Below, one piece after another: positions 1 to 6,682 of a stretch of 24,543 nt of DNA. The notes beneath the pieces were generated by a model. That model ran no database searches. It was not told where the DNA came from and worked only from the letters and a program-made list of their open reading frames with translations. The translations under genes were made by a program, and so were the position numbers. Origin of the DNA: Acidobacteriaceae bacterium (lineage in GTDB: Bacteria > Acidobacteriota > Terriglobia > Terriglobales > Acidobacteriaceae); NCBI GenBank assembly GCA_003140785.1, contig PLKY01000111.1, positions 14,528 through 39,070 on the forward strand, written 5' to 3'. How positions within the stretch are numbered: position 1 is the first letter of the stretch; the number at the start of each line of letters is the position of its first letter.

Positions 1-694
1 GCAGGCAGCCTTCGAAATAGTCGAGCTTTTCCCAGTCTTTCGATTCGGCGGCTTCGGCAGCGATCAGCGCGTCGAGGAAACGGTCGTACTCCTCGCGATT
101 CATCGGGCAGTTGATGTAATCGGCCGTGCCTTTGTCCCAGCGAGCGGCAAAGTAGACACGCTCCATGTCGATGGTCTCGGCATCGACGATGGGCGAGATG
201 GAATCGTAGAAGGCGAGGTGTTCTGCGCCGGTGATGCGCTGAATTTCTGCACTGAGCGCGGAGGAAGTGAGCGGGCCCGTAGCAATGATCGTAAGCGGAT
301 CGGAGGGATCGAGGCGTGTGACTTCTTCGCGGATGACGCGAATGTTGGGCTCAACGTCGATGGCATCAGCGATGCGGCGGGAGAACTCGACGCGATCGAC
401 GGCGAGCGCGTGGCCTGCGGGTACGGCCGTTTCGTCCGCGATGCGTAGGAGAGCGGAGCCCGCACGGCGCATTTCCTGTTTCAGAAGCCAGGGAGCGGTG
501 TTGGGCGATTCGCTCTTAAGCGAGTTGGAGCATACAAGCTCGCCGAAGTCGATGGTCTGATGGGCGGGGGTGAGGCGCGGCCGACCGTCGACCATGGTAC
601 GCATCTCGTAAAGGTCGACCTGGCAGCCGTGACGCGCCGCGGTCAGCGCGGCTTCAGGGCCGGCAAGACCTCCGCCGATGACACGAATCCTCAT
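1..694 (-). CDS. trmFO: TrmFO, folate-dependent tRNA m5U54 methyltransferase (N-terminal part, cut by window edge)
   Basis: Methylates uridine 54 in the T-loop of tRNA in the cytoplasm, using methylenetetrahydrofolate and FAD. About 231 residues are visible, read on the minus strand from an ATG at 694. The N-terminus has the FAD-binding stretch IRVIGGGLAGPEAA. The family signature VCSNSLKSES near residue 53 contains the conserved Cys, and VPAGHALAVDR follows. The gene runs off the left edge, so the C-terminal half is not seen. Its ATG overlaps the TGA of the upstream acetyltransferase gene (ATGA, 691-694), so the two are translationally coupled. The family is clear; only completeness is unknown. 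Confidence 0.95.
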   Translation of the reverse strand, partial: MRIRVIGGGLAGPEAALTAARHGCQVDLYEMRTMVDGRPRLTPAHQTIDFGELVCSNSLKSESPNTAPWLLKQEMRRAGSALLRIADETAVPAGHALAVDRVEFSRRIADAIDVEPNIRVIREEVTRLDPSDPLTIIATGPLTSSALSAEIQRITGAEHLAFYDSISPIVDAETIDMERVYFAARWDKGTADYINCPMNREEYDRFLDALIAAEAAESKDWEKLDYFEGCL

Positions 695-1272
695 TGCGGA
701 GCGTCCATCGTTTTGAACTGGACGGTAGAGGCGTCTTCCACTGTTCCCCCGCTCCTGCCGCTTGGTCCCTCACCCTGAGTCTTGGGTTTCGACTCCGCGC
801 CAGCCAGTTTCAGGAGGGCTTCGCCAGTCATGCGTACATTGCGCCACGTATCCAGGAATTCGGCTCCCATCGCCTGATAGAAGTCGATGGCCGGAGTATT
901 CCAGTCGAGGACTTCCCACTGGAGACGCTGGCATGCTTTCTCGACCGCGATGGCTGCGACTCGTTGCAGCAGAGCCTTGCCGATGCCCAGGCCCCGATAT
1001 TCGGGAAGGACAAAGAGGTCTTCGAGGTAGAGACCGGGGCGACCAAGCCACGTTGAATAATTGAAGAAATAGAGCGCGAAGCCTGCGGGGACGTTGTCGG
1101 CTTCCGCTATCAGGCAGAAATAGAAGGGGTTTGGGCCGAAACCGTCGCGAAGCAAATCGGCTTCTGTCGCTGTCACCGCATCCGGTTCCCGTTCATAGGT
1201 GGCGAGGGCCTGAATGAACGCTAAAATCTGTGGAACATCCTCCGCAGTTGCTGGCCGGATCGTTATTGCCAT
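691..1272 (-). CDS. GNAT-family N-acetyltransferase (diamine/thialysine acetyltransferase-like)
   Basis: Predicted acetyl-CoA-dependent N-acetyltransferase of about 193 residues. It starts ITIRPATAEDVPQIL, the usual GNAT beta1-alpha1 entry. Around residue 90 it carries LYLEDLFVLPEYRGLGIGK, with the motif A acetyl-CoA loop RGLGIG. This resembles the spermidine/spermine and thialysine acetyltransferase branch (the LEDLFV context), but the substrate cannot be read from sequence. The last 35 or so residues are polar and rich in Gly, Ser and Lys, beyond the usual domain end. I chose the ATG at 1272 because the domain starts there; an in-frame ATG at 1317 would add 15 poorly motivated residues. No Shine-Dalgarno is visible, and TACAAT lies 6 nt upstream, so the mRNA may be leaderless. 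It is coupled to trmFO by ATGA. Confidence 0.85.
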   Translation of the reverse strand: MAITIRPATAEDVPQILAFIQALATYEREPDAVTATEADLLRDGFGPNPFYFCLIAEADNVPAGFALYFFNYSTWLGRPGLYLEDLFVLPEYRGLGIGKALLQRVAAIAVEKACQRLQWEVLDWNTPAIDFYQAMGAEFLDTWRNVRMTGEALLKLAGAESKPKTQGEGPSGRSGGTVEDASTVQFKTMDAPQ

Positions 1273-1278
1273 GCACCC

Positions 1279-1284
1279 ATTGTA
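1279..1284 (-). promoter_or_regulatory. Candidate -10 element (TACAAT) of the acetyltransferase-trmFO operon
   Basis: TACAAT on the minus strand matches five of six positions of TATAAT and ends 6 nt before the chosen ATG at 1272. Transcription would then start at or next to the ATG, giving a leaderless message. No convincing -35 box is seen. Similar hexamers precede the genes at 3067 and 10708. Confidence 0.35.
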
Positions 1285-1697
1285 GGGTGTGATGTGCGCC
1301 ACATTGGGCTTGCACACGGCACACTACATTGAAGAAGAATTGCTGACGCGGGAATAAGCTGCTGGGTTCGGCAAGGCAGTTGACGGAATTCGGTGAGGGA
1401 TACTAGGCAGAGGAAGAGCCGAAGGGGAGGCCGGAGAAAGCCTTCCGCAGCGATGGTCTTGTCTTCGATAGTCGATTGGATTTAACTTGGGTCCTGCTGA
1501 AAGAAGCGGTCTGCACGTGGGCTTGACAGCACTGTGGCTGCCTTGGCAATACTGCAAGCGGATTTTCAGCGTGTTGTATGCTTGGCGTTTGGTCCCTGTT
1601 TGCGAATGCTGTAAAGGCAGCTTTGGTGCGACGTAAATCGTCGAGATCGAAATTTAGTTGATGGAGCCCGCGCGTGGCGACATTCGCTCGAGCTCTC
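1285..1697. other. Gene-free stretch between divergent genes
   Basis: About 410 bases with no convincing gene: the short open frames lack family features and Shine-Dalgarno sites. A TTGACA box at 1523-1528 is followed 18-19 nt later by a poor -10 (CAATAC or AATACT, 1547-1553). It could drive the TPR gene with a leader of about 150 nt. A weaker TTGACG (1380-1385) with TACTAG (1401-1406) has only 15 nt between boxes. No tRNA, strong hairpin or repeat was seen. Confidence 0.35.
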
Positions 1698-1708
1698 AAG
1701 GAGAAGAA

Positions 1709-2941
1709 ATGAATCGCAAGATTTCACTTTTGCTGGGCGTGCTGGCATTCGCCCTTGTTCCTTTAGTTGCGCAGCAGCCGGCCGCGGCGCCGAACGGCGT
1801 ACCGACGGGAAAAGTTCATGGCCATGTGACGAACCCGACCGGAGCGCCCCAGAATGGCGGCACCGTCTCGTTGACCGAGGTCACGCGCGCGGCGTCGGGA
1901 CCTGGATTAAGCGCGGAGACGGCAGACCGAGGGACCTTCACTGTGGATGCCAACGGTGACTACAGCGGCGAAGTGCCGGCAGGCTCCTACACCGTCATTT
2001 ACCGCTCGCCTGGAATGGAAAAGGACAAGCAGGCAGACATGCTTGCAAACATCAAGGTTGTAGCGGGCCAGGACGTGGCTGCGGACATCGACATGTCGCG
2101 CGCGGATTACATCGAGAAGCTGCCGGAGGACCAGAAGAAGCAGCTGGAAGACCTCCGCAAGAAGAACCAGGACGCCCTGAAGGCCAACGAGGTAATCAAG
2201 AACCTCAACGCCGATCTGAAGGTGGTAGCCCAGGATCTGAAAGACGCTGACGCCGCGCACGCCGCAGCCGTACAGCAGCTGGGTGCAACCGCCGCGAGGG
2301 CTGACCTCGATGCAAAGACGACGGAGATCAAGACGGCAAAATACACCGACGTTGAAACCCTGATGAAGAAGGACACGGAAATGAGGGCGACGGAGCCGGT
2401 TCTTTGGTCCTACATGGGACAGGCAGAGGCCGGGCTTAAGAAATATGACGACGCGGAGACTGCTTACAAGAAGGCTTTGGAAGTGGATGCCACGGCGAAG
2501 AAGCCGAACCCCGCGATCGAGGGCATGGCGAATGCCGGATTGGGCGAGATTTACGCACGCTCAGGGAAAGTGCCTGAAGCGAACGCCGCCTACGACGCGG
2601 CCGCCAAGGCCAATCCGACGTCGGCCGGAACGTATCTGCGCAACCAGGCAGTGATTTTCTTCCAGGCCGGTAACGCCGATGCGCAGGTGGCAGCCGCGGA
2701 AATGGCCCTCAAAAACGACCCGAACGACGCTCTGGTGTACTACCTCAAAGGGCAGGGGCTCGTATCAAAGGCCACTGTCGATCCCAAGACACAGCGGATT
2801 GTTTTGCCGGAGGGGTGTGCCGAAGCGTACCAGAAATACCTCGACCTGGCTCCAACAGGTCCCTATGCGGCCGAGGTGCAGGCAATCCTTGCGCAAGCCG
2901 GTCAGAAGATCAACTCCACCTACAAGACGGGCAAGAAATAG
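1709..2941 (+). CDS. Secreted carboxypeptidase-regulatory-like/TPR repeat protein
   Basis: Exported protein of 410 residues with no enzymatic motif. The ATG at 1709 has a strong Shine-Dalgarno (AAGGAG, 1698-1703), which excludes the longer in-frame start at 1658. Residues 1-21 are a signal peptide (MNRK followed by a hydrophobic core ending LVAQQ). Residues about 33-128 look like a carboxypeptidase-regulatory or Cna-B-like beta sandwich (KVHGHVTNPTGAPQNGGTVSL, then AGSYTVIYRSPGM). Residues about 134-195 are charged and Lys/Asp/Ala-rich, probably coiled coil. From about 230 to 345 there are three or four TPR-like helix pairs (YMGQAEAGLKKYDDAETAYKKAL; AGLGEIYARSGKVPEANAAYDAA). Such combinations are common in Acidobacteriota envelopes and probably scaffold protein contacts in the periplasm. 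It is a single-gene unit followed by a terminator. No specific partner can be named. Confidence 0.85.
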   Translation: MNRKISLLLGVLAFALVPLVAQQPAAAPNGVPTGKVHGHVTNPTGAPQNGGTVSLTEVTRAASGPGLSAETADRGTFTVDANGDYSGEVPAGSYTVIYRSPGMEKDKQADMLANIKVVAGQDVAADIDMSRADYIEKLPEDQKKQLEDLRKKNQDALKANEVIKNLNADLKVVAQDLKDADAAHAAAVQQLGATAARADLDAKTTEIKTAKYTDVETLMKKDTEMRATEPVLWSYMGQAEAGLKKYDDAETAYKKALEVDATAKKPNPAIEGMANAGLGEIYARSGKVPEANAAYDAAAKANPTSAGTYLRNQAVIFFQAGNADAQVAAAEMALKNDPNDALVYYLKGQGLVSKATVDPKTQRIVLPEGCAEAYQKYLDLAPTGPYAAEVQAILAQAGQKINSTYKTGKK

Positions 2942-2964
2942 TCTGGGGTTGTATCCGGAGAAAT

Positions 2965-3000
2965 GGGCGTCTCCGCAGGTTGGAGGCGCTCATTTTTTTT
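2965..3000 (+). terminator. Rho-independent terminator after the TPR gene
   Basis: A 10-bp stem (2965-2974 with 2982-2991, including two G-T pairs), a 7-nt loop and a run of eight T (2993-3000) begin 24 nt after the TAG of the TPR gene. This is the best intrinsic terminator in the window. Confidence 0.85.
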
Positions 3001-3053
3001 GCAGGCGAGAATTGCTGGAGGATCCGCGACACCCGCCCACGGCCACTCCCATC

Positions 3054-3059
3054 TACAAT
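3054..3059 (+). promoter_or_regulatory. Candidate -10 element (TACAAT) before moeA
   Basis: TACAAT lies 7 nt before the moeA ATG. With the terminator at 2965-3000 just upstream, moeA needs its own promoter, and this is the only plausible -10. It predicts a leaderless or nearly leaderless message. No clear -35 box is present. Confidence 0.4.
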
Positions 3060-3066
3060 TCATGGC

Positions 3067-4317
3067 ATGAGTTCGGAGTTGCTGAGCTACTCGGAAGCCG
3101 CCACAATCGTCGCTTCGTTTGCGCGTGGATTGAGCCGTTCTCGGCTCGCGGTGGAACGAGTCAGGCTCTCAAACTCGACGGGCCGCGTGCTGGCGGAATC
3201 CATCGTGGCCGATCAGGACCAGCCGGCCTTCGCTCGTTCAACGAGGGATGGATTTGCATGCCGGGCGGCTGAAGCCTCGGCGCAAGGCTTCTTGCCGATC
3301 GCCGGTGCGACACATGCCGGGGAGGCCCCCGCCGGGCCGTTGCCAGGCGGTGCTATGTGGGAGATCATGACCGGCGCTCCTGTGCCTGCAGGCGCGGATG
3401 CCGTAGTGATGATCGAGCATGTGGAGCGGGAGGCCGAGCGGGTCCGCTTGCTTTCGAAACGGTCGATTGCAGCTGGTGACAATGTCGTGGTGCAAGGCGC
3501 ACAAGCGCGTCAAGGTGACGAGCTGGTTTCAGCAGGAGCCGTAGTCGGTTCGGCGCAAATTGCACTTGCTGCCGCATGCGGATTTGCGGAGCTTGCGGTC
3601 TACAAACGGCCACGCGTGGCGATCCTTACGACCGGAGACGAACTGGTTCCGGTGGACCAGGAAACCGGTCCGGGGCAGATTCGCAATTCGAATGCGCCGA
3701 TGCTGGCAGCCCTTGTAGTCGCAGCGGGCGGCGAGCCTCGTGTGTTACCCACGGCCGCCGATACGGCGGCGGCCCTGGATGCTGCGCTGCGTCACGCGAT
3801 CGACGCGGATCTGCTGCTGATCTCGGGTGGCGTTTCGGCGGGCAAGTTCGACCTGGTTGAGCCGGCCCTGGCGCGCATGGGAGCGACGTTTCATTTCACC
3901 GGAGTGCGCATTCAGCCGGGCAAGCCGCTGGTCTTCGGAGAGGTGCCGCGCAGGGAAGAAAGGCCGCTGCCGTTTTTTGGGTTACCAGGCAATCCGATCT
4001 CATCGGCAGCTACGTTTCTGTTGTTTGCCGCGCCTGTGGTGGCGGCGTTGGCGGGCGCGACGGAGGTCGGGCCCCGGTTTGTCTCGGCGCAGCTCTCGCG
4101 AGCCACGGATCGAAACGCGAAACGTGGGCTCACGCGCTTTTTGCCGGGACTGTGCGATTTCAATCCGGAGGGCGGTGGGCTTCCGCAGGTGGCTACGGTT
4201 CCCTGGCACGGAAGTGGCGACTTGCCGGCATTTGCGCGGTCGAATTGCTTCGTTGTCTTATCGGAAGAATTGAGCAGTCTTGATGCTGGAACGATGGTCC
4301 GAATTCTGATGTTGTAA
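3067..4317 (+). CDS. moeA: MoeA, molybdopterin molybdenumtransferase
   Basis: Inserts molybdate into adenylylated molybdopterin, the last step of molybdenum cofactor synthesis, in the cytoplasm. The product is 416 residues, about the family norm. Conserved parts are DQPAFARSTRDGFA near residues 51-64 (the PxFxxSxxDG signature), MTGAPVPAGADAVV near 101-114, TTGDEL at 188-193, SGGVSAGKFD at 253-262 and GLPGNPIS at 305-312. The start is the ATG at 3067; no Shine-Dalgarno is seen. moaC follows 10 nt after the stop, so the two form a small cofactor operon. moaA, moaB/mogA, moaD and moaE are not in the window. Identification is firm. Confidence 0.96.
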   Translation: MSSELLSYSEAATIVASFARGLSRSRLAVERVRLSNSTGRVLAESIVADQDQPAFARSTRDGFACRAAEASAQGFLPIAGATHAGEAPAGPLPGGAMWEIMTGAPVPAGADAVVMIEHVEREAERVRLLSKRSIAAGDNVVVQGAQARQGDELVSAGAVVGSAQIALAAACGFAELAVYKRPRVAILTTGDELVPVDQETGPGQIRNSNAPMLAALVVAAGGEPRVLPTAADTAAALDAALRHAIDADLLLISGGVSAGKFDLVEPALARMGATFHFTGVRIQPGKPLVFGEVPRREERPLPFFGLPGNPISSAATFLLFAAPVVAALAGATEVGPRFVSAQLSRATDRNAKRGLTRFLPGLCDFNPEGGGLPQVATVPWHGSGDLPAFARSNCFVVLSEELSSLDAGTMVRILML

Positions 4318-4327
4318 GGTGCTTGTA

Positions 4328-4828
4328 ATGACCGATTCCGGAAAGCCGCTACTTTCACATTTCGATAAATCCGGGAACGCAGCCATGGTCGATGTGAGCG
4401 CCAAGCAGGCCACGCGGCGTACGGCCACTGCATCCGCGTTTGTGGAGTTGTCCGCAGCGGTGTTGGCTGCGCTGCCTGCGAATCCCAAGGGCAATCCGCT
4501 GGAGGTTGCGCGGATTGCTGGGATTCAGGCCGCAAAGCGTACGTTCGAATTGATTCCCATGTGCCATCCGCTGGCGCTGACGCATGTGGACGTGCAGACA
4601 GAGATCGTTGAGAGAGGCGTGCGCATCACAGCCACTGCGGCGGCGGTGGGGCCGACGGGCGTGGAGATGGAAGCTCTGACTGCTGCAGCCGTGGCGGCGT
4701 TGACGGTCTACGACATGACCAAGGCGCTCGACAAAAGTATTGTGATTCGCAACGTGCAGCTTGAGGCGAAGACGGGCGGGAAGAGTGGCGAATTCACGCG
4801 TGCAGGATTGAGCGATCCAGCGCGTTAA
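4328..4828 (+). CDS. moaC: MoaC, cyclic pyranopterin monophosphate synthase
   Basis: Works with MoaA to convert GTP to cyclic pyranopterin monophosphate, the first committed step of molybdenum cofactor synthesis. The product is 166 residues (E. coli about 161). Signatures are MVDVSAK at 20-26, PMCHPLALTHVDV from residue 77, GVEMEALTA at 111-119 and YDMTKALDK at 128-136, which holds the conserved Asp and Lys. I chose the ATG at 4328: AAGG (4316-4319), overlapping the moeA stop, lies 8 nt upstream. An in-frame GTG at 4319 would destroy that spacing. Co-transcription and coupled translation with moeA are likely. Confidence 0.96.
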   Translation: MTDSGKPLLSHFDKSGNAAMVDVSAKQATRRTATASAFVELSAAVLAALPANPKGNPLEVARIAGIQAAKRTFELIPMCHPLALTHVDVQTEIVERGVRITATAAAVGPTGVEMEALTAAAVAALTVYDMTKALDKSIVIRNVQLEAKTGGKSGEFTRAGLSDPAR

Positions 4829-4836
4829 AGAACGCG
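4821..4836 (+). terminator. Short inverted repeat at the end of moaC
   Basis: CGCGTT-AAAG-AACGCG is a perfect 6-bp stem with a 4-nt loop overlapping the moaC stop codon. The following bases (TTGCTAATT) are a weak T-tract at best. It lies in the 47-nt gap between convergent genes and may act as a weak terminator. Confidence 0.3.
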
Positions 4837-4875
4837 TTGCTAATTGATCGAGCCTTATCGTCCGGCAGCAGCCTC

Positions 4876-5397
4876 TTATTTCGGCGTGGGCGGCGGAGCC
4901 TCATGCTCGGGATGGTCATGATCATGATCCGGCGGGGCGACGAACGCTGGCGGATCGAGGTGGCCGCGATGACAAGTGCCGCATGAGACTGGCTGTGGTG
5001 GTTGGCCATGGTCGTCGATCTTGCCGATATATTGCGCGTTGATCTCCTCAACCATCCTGACCATCAGGCGGGCAGTGGCTTTCTCAGGCTTCGAGTCATC
5101 AGCGAAGTTGAGGCGCGGGCGACCGTTGGGTCCAATGTTCTTCGGGTCGGCAGAATGGCAACTGCTGCACTCGGTGCCGAGGTCGGCCTCCCACTTGTGC
5201 ATCAGCTCATGAACTTCGTCGCCGGTCATGGTTTTGGGTAGGACCTGCAGGTTGGTCGGCGCAGGCGCGGGACCGTGAGCATGTTCGTGGGCCGGCTGGC
5301 TGCCCGCGGGCTGCTGGGCTGAAAGATTTGAGGTGAAAGCGAAAACTACGGCGAGCGCGGCTGCAAAGCAAGCGGAAGCGATTTTCGAGCGGTAAAT
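4876..5397 (-). CDS. Exported diheme c-type cytochrome, start codon unresolved
   Basis: Periplasmic electron carrier of about 173 residues. It has two heme-binding motifs, CSSCH at 77-81 and CGTCH at 139-143. Between them is FADDSKPEKATARLMVRMVEEIN, the arrangement of the acidobacterial family often annotated as reaction-centre-type cytochrome c subunit. A signal-peptide core (SACFAAALAVVFAFTSNLSA) precedes the mature part. Two His-rich stretches (HEHAH near 38-41, DHDHDHPEHE near 158-166) could bind metal. The frame contains no ATG, GTG or TTG upstream of the signal peptide. The coordinates given begin at ATT (5397), next to GAGG; CTG at 5424 is another option. A mutated start, rare start or sequence error is possible. 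It lies 71 nt or less downstream of mpg on the same strand. Its partner is unknown. Confidence 0.7.
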   Translation of the reverse strand: MYRSKIASACFAAALAVVFAFTSNLSAQQPAGSQPAHEHAHGPAPAPTNLQVLPKTMTGDEVHELMHKWEADLGTECSSCHSADPKNIGPNGRPRLNFADDSKPEKATARLMVRMVEEINAQYIGKIDDHGQPPQPVSCGTCHRGHLDPPAFVAPPDHDHDHPEHEAPPPTPK

Positions 5398-5465
5398 TCC
5401 TCGCGGTTTGAGATGAAGTCGCAGGACCAGTTGAAAGTAACAGATGCTACCTTTTCGACGGAATC

Positions 5466-6158
5466 CTACGTTAGATGGACGCGGGTTCCGGTTAAATTTC
5501 GTGCGCCGGAGACGCATTTGTGCTCGGGCATTGCGAACCGGAGCGGCCAGTCGATCGCATGCTTGATCCCGATGCGCACGGTGACGAGGGCTTCCGGAAC
5601 GCTGCAACCGTCGTCCCGGACCTGCAAGGGCGACGAGGCGCTGGTGACATCGAGTCCGTTGTGCGTTCTTCGCGTGAGGCCCATGGCCTGGCACAGCCGG
5701 CTGGGTCCTGCTGTCAGTGGGTGGTGCGCCGAGGCTGCAGGTAAGCCGCGGTTTGCGGCCATCAAATCCGCGCCAGCAATGGGTTCCAGGGCGCGCAGCA
5801 GCACGCATCCGGCAAGCCCTTCCGCCTCGCAGCTGATGTTCATGCAGAAGTAGCGGCCGTAGATTGCATACACGTAGGCGTGCCCCGCGGGTCCGAAGAG
5901 CACCTGGTTGCGAGGCGTGGACCCACGATGCGCATGGGCTGCCGGGTCGGGCGGGTCGTTATGCGGGCCGAGGTAGGCCTCGGCCTCGACGATTCTGCCG
6001 GCCATGACTCCGGCGTTGCTGCGGTGCACCAGCAGCTTACCAAGCAAGCGCGGGCCGACAAGCCTTGGCGAGCCCTCAAAAAAGCTGCGTGGCAACAACC
6101 GGCCCGGCAAAGCCGGCGCACGGGCGCCCTTTTGCTTTACTTGTGCGCTTTTTGCCAT
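5466..6158 (-). CDS. mpg: Mpg, 3-methyladenine DNA glycosylase (AAG/Aag type)
   Basis: Excises alkylated purines such as 3-methyladenine and hypoxanthine to start base excision repair. The 230-residue product has RSFFEGSPRLVGPRLLGK near 24-41. The active-site region GRIVEAEAYLG near 54-64 supplies the catalytic Glu. AHRGSTPRN and YAIYGRYFCMNIS (the intercalating-loop region) follow, with VRIGIKHAIDWPLRF near the C-terminus. These match the eukaryotic-type AAG family, complete at both ends. The ATG at 6158 lies inside the 3' end of bcp (22-nt overlap, different frame). AAGGA directly precedes the ATG with no normal spacing, so translation is probably coupled to bcp termination. The operon order is bcp-mpg-cytochrome. 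Confidence 0.93.
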   Translation of the reverse strand: MAKSAQVKQKGARAPALPGRLLPRSFFEGSPRLVGPRLLGKLLVHRSNAGVMAGRIVEAEAYLGPHNDPPDPAAHAHRGSTPRNQVLFGPAGHAYVYAIYGRYFCMNISCEAEGLAGCVLLRALEPIAGADLMAANRGLPAASAHHPLTAGPSRLCQAMGLTRRTHNGLDVTSASSPLQVRDDGCSVPEALVTVRIGIKHAIDWPLRFAMPEHKCVSGARNLTGTRVHLT

Positions 6159-6610
6159 TCCTTCAGCAGCTTAAGCACTTCCTCCGCATGGCCTTCCGGG
6201 GTAACTTTGGGAAAGATGTGGATGAGGGTCTGGTCGGGTCCAATCAAAAACGTTGTGCGCTCGATACCCATAACCTTCTTGCCGTACATGTTCTTTTCCT
6301 TCATCACGCCAAACTGATTGCAGACTTTCTCGTCTACATCAGCAAGGAGTGTATAGGGAAGGTCGTATTTTGCGCGGAATTTAGCCTGGGCCTTGGGCGT
6401 GTCGCGCGAGATACCGAGGACCAAGGCGCCGGCGGCCTGCAGCTTCTTGAACGTGTCGCGGAACCCGCAGGCTTCAATTGTGCAGCCCGGAGTATCGGCT
6501 CTGGGATAAAAGAAAAGAACAACCGGTTTGCCTTTAAAGTCAGAGAGGCTTACTTTTTTCTCCTCGTCGGTTTCAAGCGTAAAATCGACAACTTTGGTAT
6601 TGAGTTCCAT
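6137..6610 (-). CDS. bcp: Bcp/PrxQ thioredoxin-dependent peroxiredoxin
   Basis: Reduces hydrogen peroxide and organic hydroperoxides with thioredoxin as reductant, in the cytoplasm. The product is 157 residues. It has the PrxQ signature TPGCTIEAC: peroxidatic Cys43 and resolving Cys48 five residues later, preceded by VLFFYPRAD. GISRDTPKAQAKFRAKYDLPYTLLAD is also typical. I chose the ATG at 6610, with GAGG (6620-6623) 9 nt upstream, over an in-frame ATG at 6655 without support. The gene is divergent from the PDRPxL-repeat gene. Pairing with mpg fits joint defence against oxidative and alkylation damage. Confidence 0.96.
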   Translation of the reverse strand: MELNTKVVDFTLETDEEKKVSLSDFKGKPVVLFFYPRADTPGCTIEACGFRDTFKKLQAAGALVLGISRDTPKAQAKFRAKYDLPYTLLADVDEKVCNQFGVMKEKNMYGKKVMGIERTTFLIGPDQTLIHIFPKVTPEGHAEEVLKLLKEWQKAHK

Positions 6611-6682
6611 GGGGATTTCCCTCGTATGTTGAATCAATTGACTATCAGCTTGCATTATGGCCGAGCGGGGCGCGGAGCGTCA
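6611..6682. promoter_or_regulatory. Divergent promoter region between bcp and the PDRPxL-repeat gene
   Basis: On the plus strand TTGAAT (6629-6634) and CATTAT (6653-6658) are 18 nt apart, a fair sigma-70-like pair. They would start transcription near 6665, which favours the TTG start at 6683. On the minus strand CATAAT (6659-6654) is a five-of-six -10 for bcp without a good -35. The two -10 boxes overlap almost completely, so the promoters may compete for polymerase. Confidence 0.35.

Noticed and set aside
1380..1406. TTGACG...TACTAG promoter in the 1273-1708 gap
   Set aside because: The 15-nt spacing and poor -10 make it weak, and no gene lies close downstream.
6065..6682. Long in-frame N-terminal extension of the PDRPxL-repeat gene on the plus strand
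   Set aside because: It is antisense to bcp and mpg, which are strongly supported. A signal peptide begins at 6683 with its own ribosome-binding site.
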